Assembly: GCA_948567375.1 (NCBI GenBank)
Contig: OX419758.1
Location: forward strand, 34,539,001 to 34,603,000
Length of the DNA: 64,000 nt
Direction: 5' to 3'
Source of the DNA: Lunularia cruciata
Taxonomy: Eukaryota > Streptophyta > Marchantiopsida > Lunulariales > Lunulariaceae
The notes under the pieces are model-generated. The model ran no database searches. It was not told the origin of the DNA and worked only from the letters and a program-made list of their open reading frames with translations. A program made the position numbers and the translations under genes. How positions within the stretch are numbered: position 1 is the stretch's first letter; every line of letters begins with the position of its first letter. Shown piece by piece: positions 1 through 12,952 of this stretch.

Positions 1-319
1 GGGTGGAACACAATACTAAAGCAAAGTTGTTTTGTAGTGAAGTAGCCTACTTTGGAAAAATCTATATCATCACAATCAAAGTTGGTTTGGAAAGATTTGA
101 TGTTATTGTGATTATGGAGTGTTAATTTATGACAAGATTGTGAGTCAATGCTTATTACTCTCTTTTGGGTGTGGTTCCTACCTAAGAGATTAAATTTGAA
201 CTCAAGAAGAACTACATTGTGATTTTTTTACTTCATATTTGACCATTTCTGACTCATATCTTTGTGGGAACAAACTTTACTTATTACTTACCACAAAAGT
301 GATACTTGTTGGGTTGTCA
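1..319 (+). repeat. Family A LTR, 3' end only (L1)
   Basis: This is the last ~320 bases of a family A long terminal repeat, cut by the window start. It matches the 3' ends of the other copies (for example 63480-63794 and 17470-17805), including the tail with GGGTTGTCA. It stops abruptly against a piece of minus-strand family A pol, so it was inserted into, or recombined with, that pol. The usual last two bases (CA of CACA) are not seen at the junction. The boundary could be off by a few bases. Confidence 0.75.
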
Positions 320-1818
320 TGGTGTTCTTCAAGGCATAATGTCCTCTTGATGCTTTTGAGTATAAGGATTCAATTACTCCTCCTACTTTGTATACTTCTA
401 AGCACCTATGAAGTATTTTGCTTTTGCCCATTTCAAACAAAATTTTATGCTTGAGTTGATACAATCCCATTTTCCTAAGAAAGTCTACCCTTTGTTCCAG
501 GTCCAATCTCTCACAAAACTAGCAAGCATGGCTTGTTAGACACAAAGTGTCTATAATATCCAACATGACCCAAGAAGGCTTTTAGCTCCTAAATATTTTA
601 GGGAGATTCTAGAGTTGAGATCACTTTCATCTTCTCCACATCAACTTCAATTCCTTGTCTTGACACCCAATGTCCCAATAGAACTCTTCTTTCATTTCAT
701 TTTTTGGGTGTAATAACAAGCCCAAAAAACAATTTCTTTCAAATGTTTGGTAAAGGTAGTCCAAGTGCACCTCTCTTTGTCCAAACACAAGAAAATCATC
801 AATGAAAACTTCTATGAATTCTACAGAAACTCCTAAAAAATTAGATTCATCATCTACTAAAAGTAGCAAGAGCATTATACAACCCAAAAGATATCTAATT
901 ATATGCAAATGTGCCCCAATTGGTAGTGAAAGTAGTTTGTTGTTGTCTTTTTCTTGAATGGATACTTGATTATAGCCTAAAAATCCATCAAGAAAATTGT
1001 ATCAAGGATGACTTGGTCCAAAATTATATTAGTGTAGGGTAGAGGACGATGATCCTTCCTCATGACTATGTTCAACTTGTGGAAGTCTTGGGACACCCAA
1101 ATCTTCCCTATCTTCTTCTTTGGAACAATGACAATGGGGGAACCCATTTATTGCTCAAAACTAGAAAGATAATTCCAGCCCCCAAGTACTTGTCAATCTC
1201 ATCTTTACCAAGAATGAGTACTTCAGGTTCAATTGGTACTAACATTGCTGAACCAAAACTGAACCTTTGATCAGATCAATTTAATGTTCTCCAAATTGTT
1301 TGGGGATTTCCAGCATCTGATCAACAAACCAGGCAAATACATCTTTGTATTCAACAAACAAGGTAGTGTAGTCTCCAATTTGTTTGGAGTGTCTGTCTTG
1401 GATATTTTTTGTACTTTTACCTTCTACCAAAACAAGATTGTGATAGTCATCTAGGTTAATAACTCCTTCCACCTAAATTACTCAACTCAATTGGGTCAAA
1501 TGGAGTTTAAATCCCCTTCCTCTAAATTGTTGCTACTTGAGGTGACATCATACGGGTTTTCTTCTTTGACCTCCACCTCATAGCAATCCAAATAGTTTAC
1601 CTAGACTTCTTCATTTGAGTCTTTTAAAGATGAAGAGGAAGTATTTTCCCCAAGGTAGGAAACCTTTGTCCAATTTACCATCACCAACTAGTGTCCTTCA
1701 AATAAAATATCTTTGAACCGCAATTTTTATTGGTGCTAATCCACCACAACATGTACATTATACAACTAGGGTCTTCCGATCAACAAAGGATAACCAGCTT
1801 TGGTCATTGGTCTTAGTA
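320..1818 (-). pseudogene. Family A pol fragment (element A1)
   Basis: Decayed Ty3/gypsy pol read on the minus strand. From its 5' side it matches A2 in this order: the end of the protease region (near 1740-1815), the acidic linker (near 1281-1640), RT with the active-site block FIDDFLVFG (627-908), and the integrase zinc-binding region (near 320-510). Relative to A2, the RT tail and RNase H segment (about 0.65 kb, A2 positions ~36120-36780) is missing near 515. Frames are broken by many stops and shifts. It belongs to the same element as the gag at 7286-9088 and the LTR at 9089-12952; LTR L2 now separates the parts. Confidence 0.75.
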
Positions 1819-2229
1819 TGTGGTACCCACATTTTTTGTTTTGACAAGTTTTGAAGAAGAAGTGTATTGAGAAAGCCAAATTACAAAGAAAACGATGGAC
1901 TTATGTGTCTTTGGAGTAAACCCAAAAGAAGTCAACTTTGGGTCAAGAACTGGAAGTACTTGGATAGGGCTTACACAAAGACAAACCCAAAGAAGGATGT
2001 CTTTGGAATGGGAAGCGCAGGCCAATATGAAGAAGATGTAACAACCTTTTTGCAGGTCAGGCCAGCCAAGAAAGTACACTTAAAGAAATAGTGGAGGCAA
2101 GAGAGGAATACTTTGAAAGTGACATGACACAAACATGCAAAAGAAGTGGGGATCGATGTTGAAATTGACTAAAGAATGATTGCACCTCAAAGTATGATAA
2201 AACTATGATTTCACAAGTGGAAATTGAAC

Positions 2230-5200
2230 ATGTCAAGTAGATACCATGTCCCTCAAAGTAGTCATTTTGTAGTAATGCGTGTCAAGAAGCCAATTGAGAG
2301 TGAAATTTTCCAAAGACCAGAAGGGATTAGAGTGTCACGTCCAAGAGAGGGAGTAATCTTCCAACGCCAAAGAACTCATGAGCAGATCATGGCAAAGAAG
2401 AGTAAGAATGCACTCACAGTGAAGAGTTTTGCAATTTGGCAATTAGATGTAGTAGCTATAATCAAAGTCTTGAATAGACTTCATATTACATTTTTGGCCT
2501 AGAACTAGAATGTTAGTTATCTAGGTTTCATGGTAGAGATAGCTGCTAGTAATTATGAGGAAGGCCTCAAAGTAGTGTGGAAGAGAGGAAATCCGGCTCA
2601 ATGGACTAAGTTGGATTGGAAGCTACTACTAGGGAAAGAAGTAGGAGATGCAACCGGGATCACCTTCTATAGGAAGTGTGAAGTTGCAAAAGAAAACACA
2701 AAAATTAGGAATTTGTTCTTTGGTCCACAAACCAACAATAGCTACAAAGTGGAGTCCTATTGGGGACCCAATTAAGAAAAGCATTGTGGGGGCGCTCATG
2801 GCAATGTTCAAGCCAGAGCAAACCACATATGTGAACATGCAACAAGCGGTCTTCTTCCACTAAATGTTTGCAAGAGAGAAGGTGAACAAGGCAAAGTGCC
2901 TCTATCAAAGAATAGGGTAGATGATTGTCAATTGGAGGACCAATTTGCCACCACACTACTTTGTACCGTTTGTAGCACATTTCTACTTGGATTAAATCTA
3001 CTGACAATGGAGGAGAAGCATCGGATGGTTTCACATTTCTATCCTAATCTTCAGTGAGAAGCAAATGAAGAGGAGCAACGATACATCTGCAATTGTGGTC
3101 TAGTGATGATCATTTGATAAGGACAGGATAGAGGAAGATGGTGGAAGGAAGAAGTCCAAAAATGAAGAAGCAAACTAAACTCAAAGGGATAGCATTACCC
3201 CTGCCATAATGAAAGACCCAAAGACTCAACCCATGAGGTAAGGAGGCGGTGAAGGACGAGGCTTCATGCATAGAATCTGAAGGTGAGATAGAGTTGAAGA
3301 GAGAAGACTCCAAAGAAGCTGAACTCACATTATAGAGCAAGGAGTCTGGTAGTGAGAGTGAAGGTCAAGATGAAGTCCAATAGTCAATTGATGCAAGGAT
3401 AGTAGAAGATGATGAGGAGTTCCATGCGGCAATTGATTGTATGGAAGGAAGGGATGGCACTTGCTTAGAGTTACCCACAGAGGAGATGGATGAAGAACCA
3501 AAGAAAGTTGTCCAAAAGGAGGTAAGATCAAAAAGGCTATTGCTGGTTGCACCTACAGGTCCGAGCCAAGGGAATGAAGAAGACGTAAGCTCAAAAGGAA
3601 GGCCATTGAAGGAACAAAGATCAAGACTTTGGAGGAAGACTCTAGATGAAGAAGCATCAAGGGAGGCAAAGTACAAAGACCAAGAAGAAGACTTTCATGG
3701 GATGGAGTACTTGTCACAAATTGTGAGTCCGTTGTTGGTGTCACTGTTGAATAAGCAAAAGAAGGAGATTCAACAAGATCATCTAGAGGTAAAGAATGAC
3801 TTCTAAGTGATGGAGTATTTGATTGAAGAAACAAGGGAATTGAAGGAGATAATAACTCGAAGGGGAGAAGAAGCTTAAGAACTTTGAGAAGACATAGTCT
3901 TAAGGAAGAAGACTATAGAGAAATTGCAAGAGAGTTTTGAACAGCGGGGAAGAGAGATGAACAGTCAAGCCAAAGAGTTAAAAGAGCAAAAAGTGTTGGT
4001 TGAGAAGATGAGAGGTGAAGTAATCAAAGCTCCTATTAAAATCATACATGCAAAGGTGTGGTACCCACATTTTTCATTTAGGATGAGTTTTGAAGAAGAA
4101 GTGCTTTGCTAAAACCAAATTAAAACTAAATGGAGAAGAAATGAGAGGAAATTTGTATTTTGATCAAGCCAGAGTAATTCTACTTTGTGTTAGATGAAGA
4201 CAGACTAAGCCAAGGTTGAAGGAGAGCAAACCCAAAGGAGGAATGGAAGTTACAGATCAGGATTCTTGCGGGGCTATATCTCAATGTTCACAAGTCCAAA
4301 TCAAGCGTGCTATATCTCGTTGGAAGCATCTCGTTCATAGCTTTCTGTTGCCACCAAAATTGCAAAGTTTAGATGTCTATAGAAGAAGTAAAAATTATTT
4401 GAAGTTTTGGGAGTAAATGAACAAAGTAGTTTAGTGTCTTCGGGTTGGCGTCTTCGGATTTCAGACTCGAGACTTGAGACTTCTGACTTCTGACTTTGGA
4501 CTTCAGGTTTACACAACTTTGAGTAAGAAGCTTCTTTGCCTCAAGACAAAGATGACTAGATCTGAGATAGTCTGATCTCGGAGTGCAATGAAGATGACTT
4601 CGGGAATCTTGCCAGAGGCATTTGAGAGAGGTAGGATAGAGGAAGAATAGATAGTTAGGATACCCATGACTTCAATTTCAGTTCTGATTGAAGATATGAT
4701 AGAATTAGAAGAGAAATAGCAGTAGTGAATAAACCCAAAATGCAAGATCAAATTGTAAGTGTCTTCGGGTCAATAACATGAGTGTTTAGAGGAAAGTGGG
4801 TTACAAATTGAAGGTGTAGATAGTGTACCCATGCTTTCAATTACAATTTGTGATGAGGATATAGTATAATTAGCAAAGGAATTGATTGTAATTAGACCCG
4901 ATGTTGTAGATGTAGGAATCCAGGTGTCATCGGACTTACTATTTGAGACATTAAAGAAGAGTGGGTCGGAAGATAAAGATTTAGAAAGATTACCCATGAC
5001 CTCAATTGTAGTTCCTAGTGAAGAAGTAGTAGAAGTAGTGAAGGAATTAGTAGTTGTAGATATACCCAAAGAAGGGAAAGTGATAGGAAGATCATCAGGT
5101 TTGAAAGCCAATGATGAAGTAGACATCAGATCGGAGTAGTACCAATTTTGAGATAGGAAGAGGCAGATGTGAAGAGATGGATTGTCAATTTGGATCTGAA

Positions 5201-6483
5201 GGTAGGAAGAGATGTTAGGAAGTAGTGCATAGATAGGAAGAACTGCCATTTGGTTCAGTATTTAAGGGGAGCATTCGTTATACTATGTTGTTCAATATTC
5301 ATATTTCTTAAGATAGATAAAGCAAAGTGTTTTTTTTAGTGCTCATCGCTTGAGCTTCATTCCAATTGTCAATTCTATGTTTGTGTTTGTGAGTGTGTGG
5401 AGAATTCCGATGTGCAAGTCAATGTGTCTATGGATGTTGGATTTTGCAGCCTTGATCTTCATTCTATGTGTGTGATCTTGAGTAAAGTGCATCGGAGCAA
5501 TGCCTTGACAGATCTGAGAAGAATTGTAGTGTTGGTAGTATTCTGCATTTGTGAGTGCAGCACAAAGTTGATGTGAAGCAATTTTGATCAAGGAAGTTGT
5601 GCCTTCAGTGGAGGGATGGAACACAATTCTAAGGCAAAATCAGTTTTTGTAGTGAAGTGCTATCTTTGGGAGAATCTGAATCATCACAATCAAGAGTTGT
5701 TTGGACAAAATGCAAATGGCTGCAAATATCATGCTGGAGCAGGACTTAGAGAGCCTAAAGAAAAGTGCAGCAAAGAAAGATCAAGCATGGTAGAGGGAGT
5801 TAGCAGTCCAACACCAAGAGGAAGAAAGATGAGAAGTGAGAAGTCTAATAACAAGTGTTGAGAGGCAGAGTACTCAATATGAGGAGGAGAAGAAGATGTT
5901 GGCAATTGAGTACAAAGATGAGTTAAAGATGTATAGAGAAGAGCTGAAGGCAAAAAATCTCAAGGGTATGTATTAGAGTCAGTAGGAGAAGTTGTTGGGA
6001 GAGTGAGAATGATGTTGAACACAAAACCTAAAGGGAAGTTGGAGGAAGCAAGACTGCATGAATTGAAGTTGCTTGTGCAAGGATCTGGGAAGAGGAGAGC
6101 AAAGGATGTAGATATTAACAATATTTTGATTTGCTTGAGGGAACAAGTAGATAGGAAGCTGATTGAGGTAGGAGATAATGTAAGTCTCAAGTTAGACTTA
6201 GTAGATTCAAAGTTAGAGAGATTTTGGAGTAGAGTGAATAACAAGTCCAAAGTTGTAGACATAGGAGTGCAGGTGTCTTTGGATCAACTATCTAAGACAT
6301 TAGAGAAGGGTAGGTCGGGAGAAAGAGGTAGATGATAAATTAACCATTAGTGAAATTGTAGTTCAAGGTGAAGATGTAGTAGAAATAGTGGAGGATGTAG
6401 TAGAAGAAAATAGACCTGAAGAAGGAGAAGTGATAGGAGGATCATCAGGTTTGGGAGTCAAGGTTGACATCGGATCGGATTAG
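2230..6483 (+). pseudogene. LTR-internal ORF of family A (copy in L2), interrupted
   Basis: Decayed copy of the ~860-codon reading frame carried in family A LTRs. It starts at an ATG (MSSRYH), runs through a conserved block (the copy of the AIW-LDV...F-A motif near 2430-2500 and the FF-KMF-like block near 2840), and passes into a long charged coiled coil (3441-4056). LTR L3 then interrupts it, and it resumes at ~5711 (LESLKK, then KGKLEEARLHELKLL near 6020-6080) to a TAG at 6481-6483. There are stops in several places. I do not recognise the protein; the front half recalls plant transposon-associated proteins only in general character. Confidence 0.6.
4057..5710 (+). repeat. Truncated family A LTR (L3) nested in L2
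   Basis: Begins with TGTGGTACCCACATTTTTC, the family A LTR start, directly after ATGCAAAGG of the L2 coding region. L2 resumes at ATGCAAATGGCTGC, so ATGCAAA occurs on both sides. The copy is only ~1.65 kb. It lacks most of the coding block and keeps the last part of the ORF (4882-5139, ending DIRSE then stop), the R/U5-like part, and then stops about 260 bases short of the normal 3' end. The right boundary is approximate. Confidence 0.6.
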
Positions 6484-7285
6484 TAACATATTTGAGATAT
6501 GAAGAGGCAAATATGAAGAGGTGCATTGTCATTTTGGATCCACATGGTGGTAAATTTATTGTAGAACAATATAGTTGTTAGCTAACTGTCAAAGTGCTCT
6601 TCCTACTTAAAGGAGGCATTTGTAGTGTTGTGTTGTTCAATATTCATAATTTTTAAAGATAGATAAAGCAAAGTGTTGATTCTCGGTGCTCAAAGCTTGA
6701 GCTTAATTTTGAGTATGAAGTTTGTGTTTGTATTTGTGAGTTTTTTGAGAAATTCAAAGTGCAAGTCAGTGAGCTTGTTTGATGTTGGATTCTATAGCCT
6801 TGATCTTCATTTTGTGTGTTTGATCTTGAGTGAAGTGAAATCAAAGCAATGCCTCAACAAATTTGAGAGGAATTGTAGTGTTGATAGTATTCTACATTTG
6901 TGAGTGCAGTGTGAGTTTGATGTGAAGCAATTTCCAATTGAGGAAGTTGTGCCTTCAATGGAAGGGTAGAATGCAATTTTAAGGCAAAGTCATTTTGCAG
7001 TGAAGAAACCATCTTTGGGAGAATCTGAATCATCACAATCAAAGTTGGTTTGAAAAGATTGGAAAGAGTTGTGATTATGGAGTGTTAATTTGGTGACAAG
7101 ACTACAAGTAAGTGCTTGTTATTCTCTTTTGGGCATGGTTTCTACATGAGAGACTAAAGAAGAATTCAAGAAGAACGACATTGGTACATGTTTCTTTGCA
7201 TTTGACCATTTTTTACTCATATCTATGTGGGAACAAACTCTATTTGCCTGATGACTGCAAAAGTGATACTTGTTGGGTTGTCACA

Positions 7286-9088
7286 TATGCTCTTGATGCA
7301 ACATTCTAAGGCCTATTTTGTCCGCCCATTAGTGGTCTTTGTTGAGGAGCATTGTTGTTGTACTCTCTTGGTCCATACCTTGGACCTTGATACAATGTGC
7401 TTGCCTAAGGTTGTACCTCTTGGTCTGGTACACTGCCTCTTCTTACTCACTTTGGTCCCATCCTAGAACCCAATCAATTTGTTGCACTAGAAATGCATTA
7501 CGGTCAAACACTCCATGTTGGCATAGCCTGATTTGCCAAATGTAATGCACTATACATTTGGTCATCCAAATGAAGAAGGCTTTCTTTGGTCCTTCACCCC
7601 AATCATTTGGATCTAAAAATCCACAAATTCTTTTATAAGAGTCTTCAACTTATTGTCAATTTTATTTACAGTTTTTGTTGGGGTATCAATGGTTTCTTTC
7701 CTCCACATCTTGGGATTCTTCTTGGCTTTGAATCTTCTTTGGATTTTGAAGCAAAATTGGAAGAAGGGGATGTATTTCAAGTTAAATCTGCTTAAGAAGG
7801 GGATGTATTGCGAGAAGCTCTTCATTTGGGCTTCTTGCCTTTCTTCTCTTGATTTCTTTAGTTTCCAAAAGAATGAGAGTGGACCACCTCATATTGGGCA
7901 ACATGTTTGAGCACCTTATCTAATGAAGTTACACTCCTCTCCCTAGCAAAGATTTGTATCTCTGGTGATAATCCTCCAAGGAACAAAATGATGGCTTGGG
8001 CATTGGAGTAACCCACCACACTAGATTGCTTTGGAACTCAATTCAATAAGGTCATGAACCACCCAAAATAGGCTCTCAACTTCTCTTTCTTCCCTTTGTC
8101 CAAATCATTGAGTGCTACAAAGACACTCGTATCAAAATCAACTTCTCATAATTGTTCCAAGAAATTGTTTCTAAAGTCTGCCCAGTCAATTGGACTGAAC
8201 CACTTCTGGGTTACATGAGTGTACCAACTCTGAGATTTCTTTTGGAGTAGACTTGGGAAAATGCATAGTTGGTCAGATAGAGTCATGCTCCTTATTGGCA
8301 AAGAAGATGACTTTGAATTCTTTGATGAATTCATCAAGGTCTCTACCTTGCTCCATTCCCTTGTACTTTTGATAGGTGTGTCAAGTAACGGGTAGCAAAG
8401 TCATTCTAAAACTTTGAAAAATAGGCTATGGTAAAGTGGGGCTTGATGGACCCGAGGTGTTGGCTGGTGATTGTGCCTTGAATTCTGCCCAAGGTTTCAC
8501 CAAGTTCAAGATGGGGTCTTTGTTGACAATTGGATCTTTTACTAGTACGTCAATTTCAACCCGAGTTGGAGACAGAGGTTCAATATCTTCAGTTGGCTCT
8601 TTCAAGTCCCTTTGAACAAGTCAAGGAATCATATGAAGAAGGTATTGACACGCTTCTTTTGTCAAAATTTGTGTTGTCTTCTCATGAATGAATTCTTTTA
8701 TCAAACGGGCTCCCTTGATAGCTCTTGAAGAAGTCGGTGTATTGGGTCATAACAAATATGTTTGTCCATTGGCATCTTTCTTCTTCTTGGGATTTAGACA
8801 TGCAAAGTAGCCTCACCACCCGATCTCTTGTTTCTTTTGCTCAAGGTCTTTCAAGGTTTCTTGAACTCATGAAGAAGTTGCAAGTCCAACGCCTCTTTTT
8901 CAACTTTGTCAAAGGTGATATGGCTCTTTTGGCATTCTTCTTCACGGTGCAAAGTTTATTTATGAACTCTTTCTTCCCATTGTTCTCTCAATGCAGACAT
9001 TCATATTTATTAGACACCTAGTTTCAGATTTGGCTTTGTATTCTTCCATGCTTGATATTTTTATCCCCAAAAATGGTGCCAAAAATCA
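7286..9088 (-). pseudogene. Family A gag fragment (element A1)
   Basis: Minus-strand gag remnant that follows the primer-binding region of LTR L4. It matches A2 positions ~39890-41687, including the capsid-like block with WYTHVT and FRNNFLEQ (8146-8337) and the following Ser/Lys-rich linker (7613-7830). Many stops and frameshifts make it non-functional. Its downstream continuation (pol) is separated from it by L2. Confidence 0.7.
9063..9081 (-). other. Decayed tRNA-Asp primer-binding site of A1
   Basis: Read on the minus strand, TGGCACCATTTTTGGGGAT lies seven bases inside the end of LTR L4. It is a decayed match to the tRNA-Asp complement (TGGCGCCG...GGGGAT) that is better kept in A2 at 41662-41680. 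Confidence 0.5.
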
Positions 9089-9815
9089 TGTGACAACCTA
9101 GCAAGTATCTTTATTGCAGTAATTAGTAAGTAAAGTTTGTTCCTATAGAGATACAAGTCAAAAATAGTCAAATACAAAGTAAAAAATCATACTTCATTTC
9201 TTCTTGAGTTCTTCTTGAGTTCTTCTTTTATCTCTCAAGTAGAAACCATACCCAAAAGAGAGTAACAAGCACTAATTTTCAGTCTTGTCATAAATTAACA
9301 CTCCATAATCACAATACTTCCAATTCTTTCCAAACAATCTTCATTGGGATGATCAGATTCTTCTAAAGAAGGCTACTTCACTATAAAATGACTTCACCTC
9401 AGGATTGTGTTCTACCCCTCTAAAGAAGGCTACTTCACTATAAAATGACTTCACCTCAGGATTGTGTTCTACCCCTCCACTGAAGGCACAACTTCCTTGA
9501 TCAAAATTGTTTGGCATCAACCTCATACTACACTCACCAATACAAAATGCTACCAACATTACAATTCCCCTTAGATCTATCAAGGCATTGCTCTAATTGC
9601 TATTCACTCACAATCAAACACACAGAATGAAATCAAAATTGTGGAGTCCAACATCCAACACTCAAACTTGCACTTAAAAATTCTCTAAACACTCAAAAAC
9701 ACACACAAGATTGATACTTTGAATTAAACTGAAACAAAGAGCATTGAGTTACAACACTTTGCTTTACTCAACTTCAAAAATATAAATATGGAACAAAAAT
9801 ACATTGCAAATGCTT

Positions 9816-9826
9816 CCTTTAAATAG
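9816..9826 (-). promoter_or_regulatory. TATA-like box of LTR L4
   Basis: CTATTTAAAGG on the minus strand, about 120 bases after the end of the LTR-internal ORF and ~730 bases before the LTR end. The same box recurs at the equivalent place in other copies (17102-17110, 32711-32721), which suggests the element promoter and hence that the ORF lies in U3. Confidence 0.5.
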
Positions 9827-9944
9827 GTAGAGCACTTTGACAATTATCTAACAAAAATATCATTTTGCAACAAATTTACCAACCTGCCAATCCAAAATGA
9901 CAAACCACCTCTTCATACCTGCCTCTTCAAATCTCAAATCTATT

Positions 9945-12534
9945 CTACTCTGATCTGATGTCAACCTCAACTTCAGCTTCCAAACAAGATGTTCCTTCTA
10001 TCACTTCTCCTTCTTTGAATCTCTCTTCTACTACTAATTCCTTCACTATTTCTACTACTTCTTCATTATGTACTGCAATTACAAACATGGGTAAGCTATC
10101 TACATCATTATCCTGCAACCCACTCTTCTCTAATATCTTGAGTAACTGACCCGAAGACACTTGCACTCGTACTTCTACAACTTTGGACTTCTTCTCTTCC
10201 TTCACACTACTCCAAATCTACTCTTATTCAGATTTCACTAAATCTAATTTGAGACAAACATTGTTTCCTACTTCTACAATCTTTCTATCTACTCTATCTC
10301 TCAAGAAAATCATCAAATTGTTCATATCTACATCCTTTGCCTTCCTCTTTTGAGTTTCTTGCACAATTAGCTTCAACTCATGTAGTCTAGCTTCCTCCAG
10401 CTTCCCTTTAGCTTTTGTACTCAGCATTGCTCTCATTCTCCCATTGACTTCTCCTATTGAGTCCAATGCAAACCCCCAAGAGCATTCTACCTTCAACTCT
10501 TCTCTATACATCTTCAACTTGTCTTTGTACTCAATTGCCAACATTGTCTTCTCTTTTGCATACTGAGACCATTAGAAACTTCTTACTAGACCTCATAGTC
10601 TTTCTTCCTCTTGGTGTTTGATCATTAATTCCATTTGTTGTGCTTGGTCTCTCTTTATCATGCTCTTCTTCAAGCTCTCTAACTCCTGCTCCATCATAGC
10701 TACCATTGCCTTTGCATGTATGCCTTCAATACAAGCTTTTCTTATTTCACCTTTCATCTTCTTGATCACCGCCTTCTAGTTCTTCAACTCTTTGGCTTGA
10801 CATTCTATCTCTATTCCATGTCTCTTGAAACTCTCTTGCAAGTTCTCTAAAATCTTCTTGTTTAACACTACATCCACCCAAAGTTCTTTAGCTTCTTCTT
10901 CTCTTTGGATTAACCTCTCCTTCAATTCTGGCTTCTTCAATCGGACACTTCATCACCTCCAACTCATCCTTTACTTCTAGATGATCTTCTTGTATCTCCT
11001 TCTTCTTTTGTTTCAATTGTTGCAACAACAAACACACAATCATTGACAAGTACGCCACTCCATCAAAGTTTTTGTCTTCATCTTGGTCTTTGTACTTGGC
11101 CTCCATTAGCACGTCTTCAACAAGGCCTTTACCCCAAAGTTGCAATCTTTATACCTTCAACGTCATCTCTTCCAAGCTTGCCTCTTCTTCCTTCTCTTGG
11201 TTTGGACCTACAGCTACAACCTTTAGTAATCTCTTTGAACTCACTCCCTTTTGGATTCCCATATTTGGCTTTTTATCCAGCTCTTCTATAGGTAACTCCA
11301 AACAAGAAGCATCTCCTCCTTTCATATGATCAATCACCACATGGAACTCCACATCATCTTTTGTTGTCCTTGCATCGATTGACTGATGGACGTCATCTTC
11401 ACCTTCACTCTCACTACCAGACTCCTTGCTCTACAATGTGAGTTCATCTTCTTTTGAGTCTTCTCTCTTTGACTCTATCTCTCCTTCAGACTCTTCCTTC
11501 AAAGACTGGTCCATCATTGTCTCCTTACCTCATGGGTTTAGTCTTCATGTCTTTTGTGGTGGAAGAGGTAATACTACTCCTTTGGATTTAGTCCATTTCT
11601 TCATCTTTGATTTTCTTCCTTCTACCATCTTCCTCTATCCCATCTTGGTGAAATGTTGTCACTAGACTGCAGTTGCAAAATATATCATTGCTCCTCATCA
11701 TTTGCTTCATGTTGCAAATCGAGATGGAAATGCAAAACCATCCAATGCTTCTCCTTCATTGTCAGCAAATTTAACCCAAGGTAGAAATGTGCAGCAAATG
11801 GTACAAAGTAGTGTGGCAGTAAATTTGTTCTCCAATTGACAATCATATGCCTTGTTCTTTGATGGAAGCACTTTGCCCAATTCACCTTCTCTCTTGCAAA
11901 CATTTAGTGGAAGAAGACCGCCTGCTACATATTCATATACGTTATTCAGTCTGGCTTGAACATTGCCATTAGTGCACTCACAATGCTTCACTCAATCATG
12001 TTCTGATAGGACTCCACTTTGTAGCCATTGTTGGTTTGTGGAGCAAAGAACAAATTACTAATTTCTGCGATCTCTTCCAAAGCTTCACACTTTTGATAGA
12101 AGATGACTTTGGTTGCATCTCTCGCTTCCTTTCCCAATGCTATCTTCCAATTTGACTCAGCCCATCAAGCCAGATTTCCTCTCTTCCCCATTATTGCGGG
12201 CCTTCCTTACAATTACTAGCAGCTATCTTTGCCATGAACCTAGAAAACTCACGTTTTGGTTCTAGGCCAAAAATGCAATACAAAGTCTGCTCAAGACTTT
12301 GATTCAAGCTACTACATCTAATTGCCAAATTGTGAAACTCCATATTGCAAGTGTGTTCTTGCTCTTCTTTGTCATTATTTGCTCATGAGTTCTTTGGCGT
12401 TGGAAGACTATCCCCTCTCTTGGACACGACACTCTAACCCCTTCTGGACTTCAAAAAATGTCATTCTCAATTGGCTTTGTGACTCACATTCCTGTAGTAA
12501 AACTATTCAGAGGAATAGGATACCCTCTTGACAT
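9945..12534 (-). pseudogene. LTR-internal ORF of family A (copy in L4)
   Basis: About 863 codons from an ATG at 12534 (MSRGYP) to a stop at 9945-9947 (DIRSE, stop). Visible parts in order are a basic N-terminal part, a middle block around 11685-11990 with HCECTN...NVQARLNN-type remnants and YFVPFAAHFYLGLN, an acidic Lys/Glu-rich region (10888-11352), a coiled coil, and a conserved tail (KGKLEEARLHELKL near 10380-10440; VDRKIVEVGNNV near 10260). Several stops and at least two frameshifts are present. The function is unknown. The frame ends shortly before the LTR's own TATA-like box, so it lies in U3. Confidence 0.6.
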
Positions 12535-12952
12535 GTCCAATTTCCACCAGTGTAGTCTTAATTTTATTGCGCTTTGAGGGACAATTATTCTTCAATTGAT
12601 TTTGAAATTGACTCTCACTTCTTCTACATGTTTGGTTCCTATCACTCTCAAAGAATTCTTCTCCTACCTCAGCCATTTCTTTAAGTGTACTTTCTTGGCT
12701 GGCCTGCCCCAACAAAATGTTGTTACAGCTTCTTTGTATTGGGCTGAACTTCTTGATCTAAAGACGCCCTTCTTTGGTTTAGTCTCTTTGTAAGTCCTCT
12801 CCAAATACTTCCTCTTCTGACCCAAAGTTGACTTCTTTGGGTTTACTCCAAAGACACATAAGTCCATTCTTTTCTTCTTCCTTTGGCTACAATTTGGTTT
12901 TCTCAATGCAATTCTTCTTCAAAACTCATCAAAAAAAAATGTGAGTACCACA

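Larger units (their letters stand above)
1819..7285 (+). repeat. Family A LTR (L2) carrying a nested LTR
   Basis: Starts TGTGGTACCC and ends GTTGTCACA, the family A LTR termini. Without the nested copy L3 (4057-~5710) it is about 3.8 kb, the same size as L4 and the two solo LTRs. It lies in plus orientation inside the minus-strand element A1. The flanks (TAGTA on the left, TATGC on the right) do not form a target duplication. About 1.8 kb of A1 (A2 positions ~38110-39890) is missing at the junction, so the present structure probably arose through recombination or deletion and not by a simple insertion. Confidence 0.8.
9089..12952 (-). repeat. 5' LTR of element A1 (L4)
   Basis: Minus-strand family A LTR, 3864 bp, from TGTG(A)GTACTC-type start at 12952 to GTTGTCACA at 9089. 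It is followed on the inner side by the primer-binding site and gag, so it is the 5' LTR of A1. It contains the ~860-codon ORF, a TATA-like box after the ORF, and about 0.7 kb of R/U5. At 12953 it abuts family B gag sequence (element B2), which it interrupts. The 3' LTR of A1 is outside the window or lost. Confidence 0.85.
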
